Below, one piece after another: positions 1 to 7,600 of a stretch of DNA of 20,272 bases. A program made the position numbers and the translations under genes. The notes under the pieces were generated by a model. The model searched no databases. It was not told the origin of the DNA and saw only the letters and a program-made list of their open reading frames with translations. Source of the DNA: an uncultured bacterium (GTDB taxonomy: Bacteria > Actinomycetota > Coriobacteriia > Coriobacteriales > Atopobiaceae); the NCBI GenBank assembly GCA_905214175.1, contig CAJMLD010000007.1:1-20272 (forward strand), written 5' to 3'. Position 1 is the first letter of the stretch. Every line of letters starts with the position of its first letter.

Positions 1-396
1 AAGGTCGGCAGCTGTGTAGCCGAGAAGCCACTCGATCACGGAAAGCAGCTCCTCTCGGCTCCGACCCTTGCGCTCGACCTTGGCGGCGAGAAGGTCAACG
101 TAGCTCTTTGCTGGCCCGTCCATCTGGGTGCAGACGAGAGAAACGTCGACCTTCTCGCTTGGTCCCTTTCCAATTGCCGCGCGGATGTCCTTGCGAATGC
201 CCAGCACGTAATTGCGCCCGCCGTCCTCTCGCTTCTCGGCAACTACGCTGCCGTCATAGGGAACGCCGTCGAACGTCGCGTGTACCTTGATGCGCCCCGC
301 GCCAAACACGCGCGGAAGGTCGAGGGGAACGTGCACAAATGTCCCGTCGATGCCCTCGACTTTCTCGATTGCGGCGCTAAAGCTATAGGTCTTCAC
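1..396 (-). CDS. DUF1905-DUF2200 fusion protein, 3' end outside window
   Basis: The minus-strand frame is open from a GTG at 394-396 to the left edge, giving 132 codons with no stop. An AGGGAGGAG ribosome binding site lies about 7 bases upstream of the GTG. Residues 1-90 resemble DUF1905: a hydrophobic 'VPLDLPRVFGAGRIKVHATF' stretch, then a short 'Y.GSV' strand and 'VLGIRKDIRAAIGKGPSEKV'. After about residue 100 the protein switches to a DUF2200-like start ('AKVERKGRSREELLSVIEWL' followed by GYT). DUF2200 is usually a stand-alone protein of about 115 residues, so most of that domain should lie beyond the edge. Neither domain has a firm biochemical role that I know of. The gene is divergent from the LOR/SDH-like gene across about 300 bp. 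Confidence 0.75.
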   Translation of the reverse strand, partial: MKTYSFSAAIEKVEGIDGTFVHVPLDLPRVFGAGRIKVHATFDGVPYDGSVVAEKREDGGRNYVLGIRKDIRAAIGKGPSEKVDVSLVCTQMDGPAKSYVDLLAAKVERKGRSREELLSVIEWLLGYTAADL

Positions 397-499
397 GTCT
401 GCTCCTCCCTGCAGCCTTGCGAGAAGTATATGCGCGGGACGATGCCCCAGGCGTCGGCCTCGCCCCGGGCGCCGGATGTCGCCCTAGGGCCACTTTTTG

Positions 500-576
500 C
501 AGCGACTCCGTACGAAACCCTCGCTGTGGCGTCAATCTGGCGCCACAAGGCCCGTTCCCACAGCGACACCGTACGA
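500..576. repeat. Direct and nested inverted repeats in the divergent intergenic region
   Basis: The 306 bases between the divergent genes (397-702) contain no gene. CAGCGACTCCGTACGA (500-515) recurs with one change as CAGCGACACCGTACGA (561-576). Between them lie two nested perfect inverted repeats: TCGCTGTGG (521-529) with CCACAGCGA (558-566), and TGTGGCG (525-531) with CGCCACA (541-547). The arms share bases, so the two hairpins exclude each other. The arrangement could be a regulator binding region or an untranslated-leader structure. Function is unknown and no promoter was firmly placed. Confidence 0.5.
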
Positions 577-702
577 CCCCGGCACCGCCTATGTTTCGCC
601 GTGCTATCCCGCTGGGTCAAGTTTGTTGCTATGCACCCCATGCTCCTATGCCGCACGCCGAGACATGCTATCGTCCAGCCTGTCGACGAGAGGGGAGCAA
701 CC

Positions 703-1800
703 ATGGCGTTCCAGCTGCCGGTCTACCACCACCCCGATTTCTCCGCGCTCGGTCTGGACGATGCGCCAAACGTCAGGTGGGGGACCGTCGAGCAAAGCGG
801 CGTGATACCCGAGGGCTTCCACAGCACGTCGATGTACCCAGAATATTTCAAGATTGATGGCAACTGGAAGCTTGCCTCCTCTTCTCGCATGGATGCCTGC
901 ATCGTCTTGAGAGACGACGGCACCCTCCACGTGGTTACCGGGCGCCACCTCAAGCAGGGGGACCAGGTCGCGTTAGGACGGAGCGAGGACGGCTCGGAGG
1001 GCATCTACGTCCACACGGACGGTTTCGAAGACCCTTCGGCGTACAATGGCGAGAAGTTCGCTTTTCGCCAGGGTCGCAGCCGCGAAACCGCGTACACGCG
1101 TGACTATGACGACCTTATCGAGCTGCTGAAGTACGAGCGTGACTACGGGTTCATCGAATGGGTGATGGGGCCGGCGTTTGCGTTCGACGCAGATTCTCGC
1201 CACGCCATGCAGCGGCTGGTTGAGGAGGGCTACGTCCACGCGCTCTCCGGCGGTAACGCGCTCGCCACGCACGACCTGGAGGGCGCCATGTTCCATACGG
1301 CGCTTGGCCAGGACATTCGCACGCAGCAGAGCATGCCCAACGGTCACTACAACCACCTGGACACCATCAACCGCGTGCGCCGGTCGGGCTCGATTGCGCA
1401 ATTTGTTAATGATTACGACCTGCACGACGGCATCATGTACGCGTGCGTGAAGAAGAACATCCCGTTTCTCCTGGCCGGGTCGATTCGTGACGACGGCCCG
1501 CTGCCGGAGACCATCGCGGACGTTTACGAGTCCCAGCACCAGATCCGCGTGCTTGCGCGCAAGGCGACGACGGTCATCTGCATGGCCACGATGCTGCACA
1601 CGATCGCGACCGGCAACATCACGCCCAGCTATCACGTCGACGAGGACGGCACCGTACGGCCGGTCTACATCTATGCCGTTGACGCCTCGGAGTTTGTCGT
1701 CAACAAGCTGCACGACCGCGGGAGTCTTTCGGCAAAGACGATCGTCACCAACGTGCAAGACTTCATCTTCATTGTGGCCAAGGGGCTGGGCGTGCTCTAG
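703..1800 (+). CDS. LOR/SDH (TIGR00300)-like protein, archaeal-type ornithine cyclodeaminase relative
   Basis: 365 residues from ATG 703, preceded by GAGAGGGGAGC; upstream in-frame codons lack a ribosome site. The first half has 'GVIPEGFHSTSMYPEYFKI', 'RMDACIVL' and 'GDQVALG', which resemble the middle domain of TIGR00300 proteins ('G.fP.GFy.TTN.PT', 'MD..IVv', 'GD.VvvG'). The second half is closer: 'SGGNALATHDLEGAMF', 'GHYNHLDTINRVRRSGSI', 'LAGSIRDDGPLPETIADV' and 'MLHTIATGNITPSYHV', matching the NAD-binding catalytic region of archaeal-type ornithine cyclodeaminases and the C-terminal part of cyanobacterial ArgZ/AgrE. The roughly 100-residue N-terminal LOR/SDH region common in the family appears to be missing. 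A role in ornithine or another amino acid's deamination is inferred only. The gene is monocistronic, convergent with the next minus-strand gene. Confidence 0.75.
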   Translation: MAFQLPVYHHPDFSALGLDDAPNVRWGTVEQSGVIPEGFHSTSMYPEYFKIDGNWKLASSSRMDACIVLRDDGTLHVVTGRHLKQGDQVALGRSEDGSEGIYVHTDGFEDPSAYNGEKFAFRQGRSRETAYTRDYDDLIELLKYERDYGFIEWVMGPAFAFDADSRHAMQRLVEEGYVHALSGGNALATHDLEGAMFHTALGQDIRTQQSMPNGHYNHLDTINRVRRSGSIAQFVNDYDLHDGIMYACVKKNIPFLLAGSIRDDGPLPETIADVYESQHQIRVLARKATTVICMATMLHTIATGNITPSYHVDEDGTVRPVYIYAVDASEFVVNKLHDRGSLSAKTIVTNVQDFIFIVAKGLGVL

Positions 1801-1841
1801 GGGTCGCGCACGCCGCGGCCGCCCTTCGGGACGCGAGCGCC

Positions 1842-3050
1842 CTACAGCACAAACTCAACGATGCGGTCCTCGCTTGCCGGGCTTGGCACCGAGTACTCCC
1901 GTTCTATGAACTGTTGCATGTACTCGACGCCAGGCTTCCAGTCGAGCAGCGCCCAAATCAGGAGCTGCCGCTTCTCGCAGACAGCGGGGGAGTCGAACGC
2001 CTTCCAGCACATGGAGAAATCTCGGTCTGAGAAACGCTCAGCGGCACTCATGACCTGTTGCATGAGACCGTCGAGGCCATAGCGGGCAAACAGGTCTTCC
2101 ATCGTTGCGTCTACAATGATCAGTCCTCGTGAGGCAAGCTCTCGCGTCCGGCGCAAGTCGTCGACGTACTTCTCTCGTACGTGGGTTTTCTCGTGAGCGA
2201 CTGCTTCTTGGAGAAGCGCGTTACCGGGACTCTCAGCTGCTGCCGTGGCAGCAGAGACAATGCGGTCCAGCTCAAGGTGGCCGCCGCCTTCATAGTTGAT
2301 GCCAACGGGCGTAGCGGGCACCAGCATATCCGGCACTCGAGACTCCTTCCCAAAGCGAGTCGCGTTGCCGTATTCTGCCTTTGACCGCTCGTTAAGGATG
2401 AGCCGACCAATGCCGTATCCTAGCTTCCCAAGCGGGAGGGCGGCCATGGCGGCAATGAGCGATTCCGTGGGCGACCATGAATTGTTTGATACATACTTTA
2501 TGCATTCCCTCGCTGCGCTGAGTCCCGGGATGCCGTGACATCGGGCTATGAAGCCCTCGATTTTCTCGACAGTCGTAAGCGGCGGTACCCCGTAGGTGAT
2601 GGGGCCAAGCCTTGGGTTGCTCGCGTCACGCGAGTACTTACCGGTTAGCTCGTAGCCGAGAAGAACCAGTACCTGCGGAATCATTAACGTTGCGAGCTCG
2701 ACAAATAGGAGCTCGGGCGATGCGATTTGGATTCCGGAACCGATGTCCAGAAATGCGTCATCGGGAAGCCCCTTTGAATAGATGGTGCACGAGAAGAACC
2801 TTGCGCGTGTGCGGTCGGGGTCAGACGGCACGGCGATATGAAGCGGTGTTCTTTGAGTTGGTTGGGGAAGTCCCAGCCAGTCAAGATTGGCGGCTGCCGG
2901 AGACCAGCGTTTCTTGCCATCCGGATGCCGAGGCGAGCGGAGAGGAGCCTTTGCCATGTGACTGATAAGCCGATTGACCTGCGGTGCCTTTCCACACCTG
3001 ATTGTCCTGAGCGCTCGAAGCGCAGAATGCTTATTGAGCGTCAGCTGCAT
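1842..3050 (-). CDS. Coriobacteriia-type protein with PD-(D/E)xK-like nuclease core
   Basis: 402 residues from ATG at 3048-3050; a moderate GGGTGAG site precedes it. The N-terminal part reads like the AbiEi-type or 'endonuclease domain' proteins common in Coriobacteriia: 'LHIAVPSD', then 'LDIGSGIQIASPELLFVELA', 'LLGYELTGKYS', and 'YGVPPLTTVEKIEGFI'. Around residue 185 'SPTESLIAAMAALP' starts a domain containing 'RVPDMLVP..PVGINYEGGGHLEL'. The E, D and E positions match the Vsr/DUF559-like fold (helix Glu, 'R.D', 'v.iEYdG..H'), but the usual catalytic pattern is only partly kept, so activity is doubtful. The C-terminal tail, rich in charged and aromatic residues ('HEKTHVREKY'), is unassigned. 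A defence role is possible but not shown. Confidence 0.6.
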   Translation of the reverse strand: MQLTLNKHSALRALRTIRCGKAPQVNRLISHMAKAPLRSPRHPDGKKRWSPAAANLDWLGLPQPTQRTPLHIAVPSDPDRTRARFFSCTIYSKGLPDDAFLDIGSGIQIASPELLFVELATLMIPQVLVLLGYELTGKYSRDASNPRLGPITYGVPPLTTVEKIEGFIARCHGIPGLSAARECIKYVSNNSWSPTESLIAAMAALPLGKLGYGIGRLILNERSKAEYGNATRFGKESRVPDMLVPATPVGINYEGGGHLELDRIVSAATAAAESPGNALLQEAVAHEKTHVREKYVDDLRRTRELASRGLIIVDATMEDLFARYGLDGLMQQVMSAAERFSDRDFSMCWKAFDSPAVCEKRQLLIWALLDWKPGVEYMQQFIEREYSVPSPASEDRIVEFVL

Positions 3051-3083
3051 GACTCACCCGCCCCTGGCCGATTGGTGGCGAGT

Positions 3084-3089
3084 AGTATA
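3084..3089 (-). promoter_or_regulatory. Candidate -10 element for the nuclease-like gene
   Basis: On the minus strand TATACT lies about 35 bases before the ATG at 3050. The -35 region at normal spacing (ACTTCT) is poor, so this is only a candidate. The surrounding 3080-3170 segment is clearly AT-richer than the genes, as expected of a promoter region. Confidence 0.3.
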
Positions 3090-3182
3090 CGAATGTGCTG
3101 CTGCCGAGAAGTGCTAATAATCAATGAATATTGGTCAGATTAATATGCATTGTCATCTCGCGTCACTTTGGTTACACTCCCC

Positions 3183-3226
3183 GGCATTTTTCGTCCTCAT
3201 TTGCGCTTGTAGGGGGCAAAAATGCC
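3183..3226. repeat. Inverted repeat GGCATTTTT / AAAAATGCC
   Basis: Perfect 9-bp arms at 3183-3191 and 3218-3226 surround a 26-base loop. The outer flank also pairs (CC with GG) after one mismatch. No run of T follows on either strand in the position expected for an intrinsic terminator. It lies in the long gene-free stretch 3051-3931. Confidence 0.55.
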
Positions 3227-3280
3227 TGGTTGCTCGCTAGTATTCGCAGCAAAATGACACTGCAGGCATGTCGCTGACGG

Positions 3281-3328
3281 TTTTCTGACAAGTGACTCTC
3301 AAGACTCTGACCGAAATTTGTCAGAAAA
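3281..3328. repeat. Inverted repeat TTTTCTGACAA / TTGTCAGAAAA
   Basis: Perfect 11-bp arms at 3281-3291 and 3318-3328 surround a 26-base loop, the same loop length as the repeat at 3183-3226. It may be a regulator site, a transcript hairpin or a remnant of a small element. It is not followed by a clear U-tract. Confidence 0.6.
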
Positions 3329-3457
3329 AGCGGGTTTTCTCGCATCCTAAAATGAATACAAAAGTTTCAACTACTTTCTCTGGTGGCTCGCCCGCGCCAT
3401 CGACTCGCTCGTGTCCCCGGCTCGCCCGTACCCCCGCGGCTCATCCTCTATCCAGAC

Positions 3458-3742
3458 GTTGTTACCGGCTCGTTGATGAAAACGATTGCCAACTGGGGAA
3501 ACTTGGGGGTCGCATGATGGGCCGGTAACAACGGCCACGCGCTCACCTGGTGCTCCCTCCCACTTGTTACCGGCGCAACTGGCCGGGCGGCTGCCAACTG
3601 CGGAAACGCCCGAATTACTTGCCGGGCCGGTAACAAGGGCCATGCAGTTACCTGGCGCTCCCGCCCGCTTGTTACCGGCGCAACTGGCCGGGCGGCTGAC
3701 AACTGGGAAAATGCCCGAATTGCTTGCCGGGCCGGTAACAAC
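3458..3742. repeat. Three tandem copies of a 75-bp palindromic element (105-bp period)
   Basis: Units at 3458-3532, 3563-3637 and 3668-3742 are each exactly 75 bp. Each begins (G/C)TTGTTACCGGC and ends GCCGGTAACAA(C/G), so each has a terminal inverted repeat of 11-12 bp. The starts are exactly 105 bp apart. The two 30-bp spacers resemble each other (GGCCA-GC-CACCTGG-GCTCCC pattern), so the whole 105 bp is duplicated. Units 2 and 3 are nearly identical inside; unit 1 has a different interior but keeps a CTGGGGAAAC-type core. Unit 1 shares its first 21 bases with the copy at 15323. This looks like a REP/MITE-like family, or structured RNA, that spread within the genome. Confidence 0.85.
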
Positions 3743-3807
3743 CCAAGGCCCAGGTGGCGGGCGCTTGGGATGACCCCCTGTCAGGGCCGCACAAAGAACC
3801 CGCCACC
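3742..3807. repeat. Overlapping, mutually exclusive inverted repeats
   Basis: CCCAAG (3742-3747) can pair with CTTGGG (3764-3769). The loop between them contains GGTGGCGGG (3753-3761), which itself pairs perfectly with CCCGCCACC (3799-3807). A small CCC/GGG palindrome lies inside the second loop. The two hairpins cannot form together, so an attenuator-like switch ahead of the TetR operon is conceivable but unproven. Confidence 0.4.
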
Positions 3808-3862
3808 CATTGTGGAGCGCGTGTGACACTCGGGCAGCGGTAGCCATGCCGAGAAAATAACT

Positions 3863-3914
3863 ACTCACTCTGTGCAATACTTCACACCGCGTGAATTAGT
3901 TCTCACTGTGTGAA
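3863..3914 (+). promoter_or_regulatory. Three operator-like palindromes upstream of the TetR gene
   Basis: TTCACACCGCGTGAA (3881-3895) has perfect 5-bp arms, TTCAC/GTGAA. TTCTCACTGTGTGAA (3900-3914) is an imperfect copy, and ACTCACTCTGTGCAA (3863-3877) is a more degenerate one. Centres are about 18-19 bp apart. TetR-family proteins bind such short palindromes and commonly repress their own operon, so these are likely sites for the regulator encoded 18 bp downstream. That link is inferred. Confidence 0.55.
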
Positions 3915-3931
3915 GAAATGGGGGCCAGGGC

Positions 3932-4648
3932 TTGAGCCAAACCGTCAGCGAGGTCTCGCCGGCAGCAAGTGACACCCCGCAGGTCACGGACCGTCGCACG
4001 CGCCGCACGCGCCTCGCGCTCCGCGATGCACTTGCGGAGGAGATAGCCGCCACGGGCGACCTCTCCCGCGTCACGGTGACCGCCGTGACCGGCCGCGCGG
4101 GCGTCACGCGTCGCACGTTCTACTCGCACTACAAAGACATCCCGGACCTGGTGAACTGCATCGAGACGGACACGGCGGCAGAGCTCCGCCCGCTGGTGGC
4201 GCAGCTCTCCAGCGTGCATCTCGACCAGCTCGCCGAGGCCATCAACCACCAGGAGCCCTGCCCGGGTTCGCAGGAGATCCTCTCCTACTTCAAGGAGCGC
4301 GGCTCGTATCTGCGGCCGCTCCTGGGCGAGGGCGGTGACCCTGCCTTCTCGCAGCGCATCCGTACCATGGTCCACGAGGTCGTGGCCAGTCGCGCGCTCG
4401 ACGGCATCGACCTGCGCGCCCTGGGTGCGTTCTTTGACTACTACCTCACCTTTGCCATATCTGCCGAGGTCGGCGTGCTTCTCCGCTGGCTCGAGGGTGG
4501 CATGCGCGAGAGCGTGCGCACCATGGCGCGCATCATGACCGCCCTCATGTTCGTGCGCCCCGGCGACCTATACGACAGCCCCATAGAGCTCGACCTGCCC
4601 AGCTTTGCGCTGGCAGTCATGCTTCCCGACGAGGAGGACAACAACTGA
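3932..4648 (+). CDS. TetR/AcrR-family transcriptional regulator
   Basis: 238 residues from a TTG start; an in-frame TGA at 3911 rules out any longer form, and GGGGG at 3920-3924 serves as a ribosome site. After an acidic, disordered-looking lead of about 20 residues comes 'RRTRRTRLALRDALAEEIAA' and the helix-turn-helix 'VTVTAVTGRAGVTRRTFYSH', which is the classic TetR recognition region (T..FY.HY). The C-terminal two thirds form the helical ligand-binding part, with hydrophobic 'LGAFFDYYLTFAISAEVGVL' typical of TetR C-terminal domains. The ligand is unknown. Its TGA overlaps the ATG of the giant dehydratase-activase gene (TGATG), so the two are translationally coupled and probably co-regulated through the palindromes upstream. 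Confidence 0.9.
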   Translation: MSQTVSEVSPAASDTPQVTDRRTRRTRLALRDALAEEIAATGDLSRVTVTAVTGRAGVTRRTFYSHYKDIPDLVNCIETDTAAELRPLVAQLSSVHLDQLAEAINHQEPCPGSQEILSYFKERGSYLRPLLGEGGDPAFSQRIRTMVHEVVASRALDGIDLRALGAFFDYYLTFAISAEVGVLLRWLEGGMRESVRTMARIMTALMFVRPGDLYDSPIELDLPSFALAVMLPDEEDNN

Positions 4649-7600
4649 TGACCGAGAACAACGCAACCGCCGAGCCGCTCGAGCTCACCCAGAACGGCGC
4701 GGAGCTCTACCCCGCAACGCCGCAGGACTTCACGGGCACCGACCTGCGCCTGGGCATCGACGTGGGCTCGACCACGGTCAAGCTCGCCGTCATCGACGCC
4801 TCGGGCAACCTGGTCTACGCCAACTACGAGCGTCACCACACCGACATTCGCGCCACGGCAAAGGAGCTCTTCGCCGGCGCCCAGCGCGTTGTGGGCAACG
4901 TCCCTATGCGCGTCTCGATCACCGGCTCCGGCGGCATGCTGCTTGCCAAGTGGCTCGACCTCGAGTTTGTCCAGGAGGTCATCGCGTCCAAGCGCGCCGT
5001 GGAGGCCCTCATCCCTCAGACCGACGTCGCCATCGAGCTGGGCGGCGAGGACGCCAAGATCATCTACTTCGACAACGGCATCGAGCAGCGCATGAACGGC
5101 ACCTGCGCCGGCGGCACGGGCGCCTTCATCGACCAGATGGCAACCCTCCTCAAGACCGACGCCATGGGCCTGAACGAGCTGGCCAAGGGCGCCACGCAGA
5201 TCCACCCCATCGCCAGCCGCTGCGGCGTCTTTGCCAAGTCCGACGTCCAGCCGCTGCTCAACGAGGGCGCCCGCCCCGAGGACGTGGCCGCCTCCATCTT
5301 CCAGGCCGTGGTCACGCAGACCGTCTCGGGCCTTGCCTGCGGCCACCCCATCAAGGGCTATGTGGCATTTCTCGGCGGCCCCCTGCAGTACCTCTCCGAG
5401 CTGCGCCGCCGCTTCTACATCACGCTCGACCTCGACGAGGAGCACCGCGTGGTCCCCAAAAACGCGCACCTCTTCGTTGCCACCGGCGCCGCACTGGCGG
5501 GCGAGTCCGAGAAGCGCGTGACCTTCGCCGAGGTCATCCGCTCGCTCGAACAGCTGAAGGACGTCCAGGGCTCTGAGGTCCAGCGCCTGGATCCGCTGTT
5601 CGCCACCGAGGAGGACTACAAGGAGTTCAAGGAGCGCCACAACAAGGAGGTCGTGCCCAAGGGCGACCTGGCCAGCTACCGCGGCCGCGTCTTCATTGGC
5701 ATCGACGCCGGCTCCACCACCATGAAGTGCGCCGTGGTGGGCGAGAAGGGCGAGCTTCTCTACACCTGGTACGGCAACAACAACGGCGACGTCTTGGGCA
5801 CCGCGCGCCACATCATGGACGGCATCTACGACGCCATGCCCGAGGGCTGCACCATTGGCCACGTGACCACCACCGGCTACGGCGAGGGCATCCTCATCGA
5901 GGCCCTGCGCGCGGACTCCGGCGAGATAGAGACCGTCGCCCACCTGCGCGGCGCGAAGGCCTTCGTCCCCGGCGTCGAGTTCATCCTCGACATCGGCGGC
6001 CAGGACATGAAGTGCCTCCAGGTGCGCAACGGCGTCATCGAGCACATCATGCTCAACGAGGCGTGCTCGTCTGGCTGCGGCTCGTTCATCGAGAGCTTCG
6101 CCAAGTCCATGGACATGAGCGTCCAGGACTTCGCAAAGGTCGCCGTGACCGCAAAGGCCCCCGTCGATTTGGGCAGCCGCTGCACCGTCTTCATGAACTC
6201 CCGCGTCAAGCAGGCGCAGAAGGAGGGTGCGACCATCGGCGACGTGGCTGCGGGCCTCTCGTACTCCGTCATCAAGAACGCGCTCTTCAAGGTCATCAAG
6301 CTGCGTGACTTTGACGAGATTGGCACATACTGCGTGGTCCAGGGCGGCACCTTCATGAGCGACGCCACCCTGCGCGCCTTCGAACTCCTCACCGGCCGCA
6401 AGGTCATCCGCCCCGACATCGCCGGCTGCATGGGTGCCTATGGCGCGGCCCTTCTCGCCCGCGACCGTGCGGGTGCCACGGGCACCTCGACCGTCCTCTC
6501 GCGCGAGGACATCGACAACCTCAAGGTCAAGCACACCAACGTCCACTGCGGGCGTTGCGCCAACAATTGCCTGCTCACGATCAACGACTTTGGCGGCGGC
6601 CACCGCTTCATCACGGGCAACCGCTGCGAGAAGGGCGCTGGTCGCTCGGGCAAGACCAAAAACGACGCCCCCAACCTCTTCGAGTTCAAGAACAAGCTGC
6701 TGTTCGACCGTCCCTGCCTTGACGCCGAGACGGCGCCGCGCGGCACGGTGGGCATCCCCCGCGCGCTCAACATGTACGAGAACTACCCCTTCTGGCACGC
6801 GTTCTTCACCAAGCTGGGCTTCTCGGTGATGATCTCCGACCAGACGTCCTCGAAGACCTACGACGCCGGCATCGAGTCCATGCCCTCCGAGTCCGCCTGC
6901 TACCCGGCAAAGCTGAGCCACGGCCACATCATGAACCTCCTTGCCAAGGACCCGGACTTCATCTGGATGCCCTGCATCCGCTGGGAGCGCAAGGAGGACG
7001 ACACCGCCACCAACCACTACAACTGCCCTATCGTGATGAGCTACCCGCAGGCACTTGGCCTGAACGTGGACGAACTCTCGGATCCCAGCGTGGAGTACCT
7101 GGCGCCCTTCGTGCCGTATGACGACAAGCGCGAGCTCAAGCGCCGCCTGTACGAGCTCATCTCGGTCCAGCGCGAGCAGGACGCTGCCAAGGGCAAGGGA
7201 CGCTTCCGCGGTCCGCACATCACACGCGCCGAGGTCGACGAGGCCGTAAACGTTGCCTGGCAGGCCGACATCGACTTCAAGAACGCCATGCACCGCGCAG
7301 GCGACGAGGCCCTGGCCTGGATGGAGGAGCACAACGCCCACGGCATCGTGCTGGCGGGGCGCCCCTACCACAACGACCCCGAGATCAACCACGCCATCCC
7401 CGAGCTGGTGCACTCCTTTGGCTTCGCGGTGCTCACCGAGGACTCGGTGGCGCACAAGATGGAGCCCGAGCGGCCCATCCGCGTGGTCGACCAGTGGATG
7501 TTCCACAGCCGCCTCTACCGTGCCGCGCGCTTTGTGGCCACCCGCAACGACCTCGACCTTATCCAGCTCTTCTCATTTGGCTGCGGCCTTGACGCGCTGA

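Noticed and set aside
280..702. N-terminal extension of the LOR/SDH-like protein from 280
   Set aside because: It overlaps the divergent DUF1905 gene, has no family similarity, and a good ribosome site precedes ATG 703.
3458..3742. CRISPR array
   Set aside because: The units are 75 bp with variable interiors, the 30-bp spacers resemble each other, and there are no cas genes.
3371..3877. 168-residue minus-strand frame with a 35-residue repeat
   Set aside because: The protein repeat is simply the 105-bp DNA repeat read in frame; there is no ribosome site, and the DNA units are palindromic.
4441..7506. 1021-residue open frame on the minus strand
   Set aside because: It lies antisense to the clearly real TetR and activase genes, is a low-complexity V/A/G/D/L-rich translation typical of GC-rich third-position shadow frames, and has no recognisable motif.
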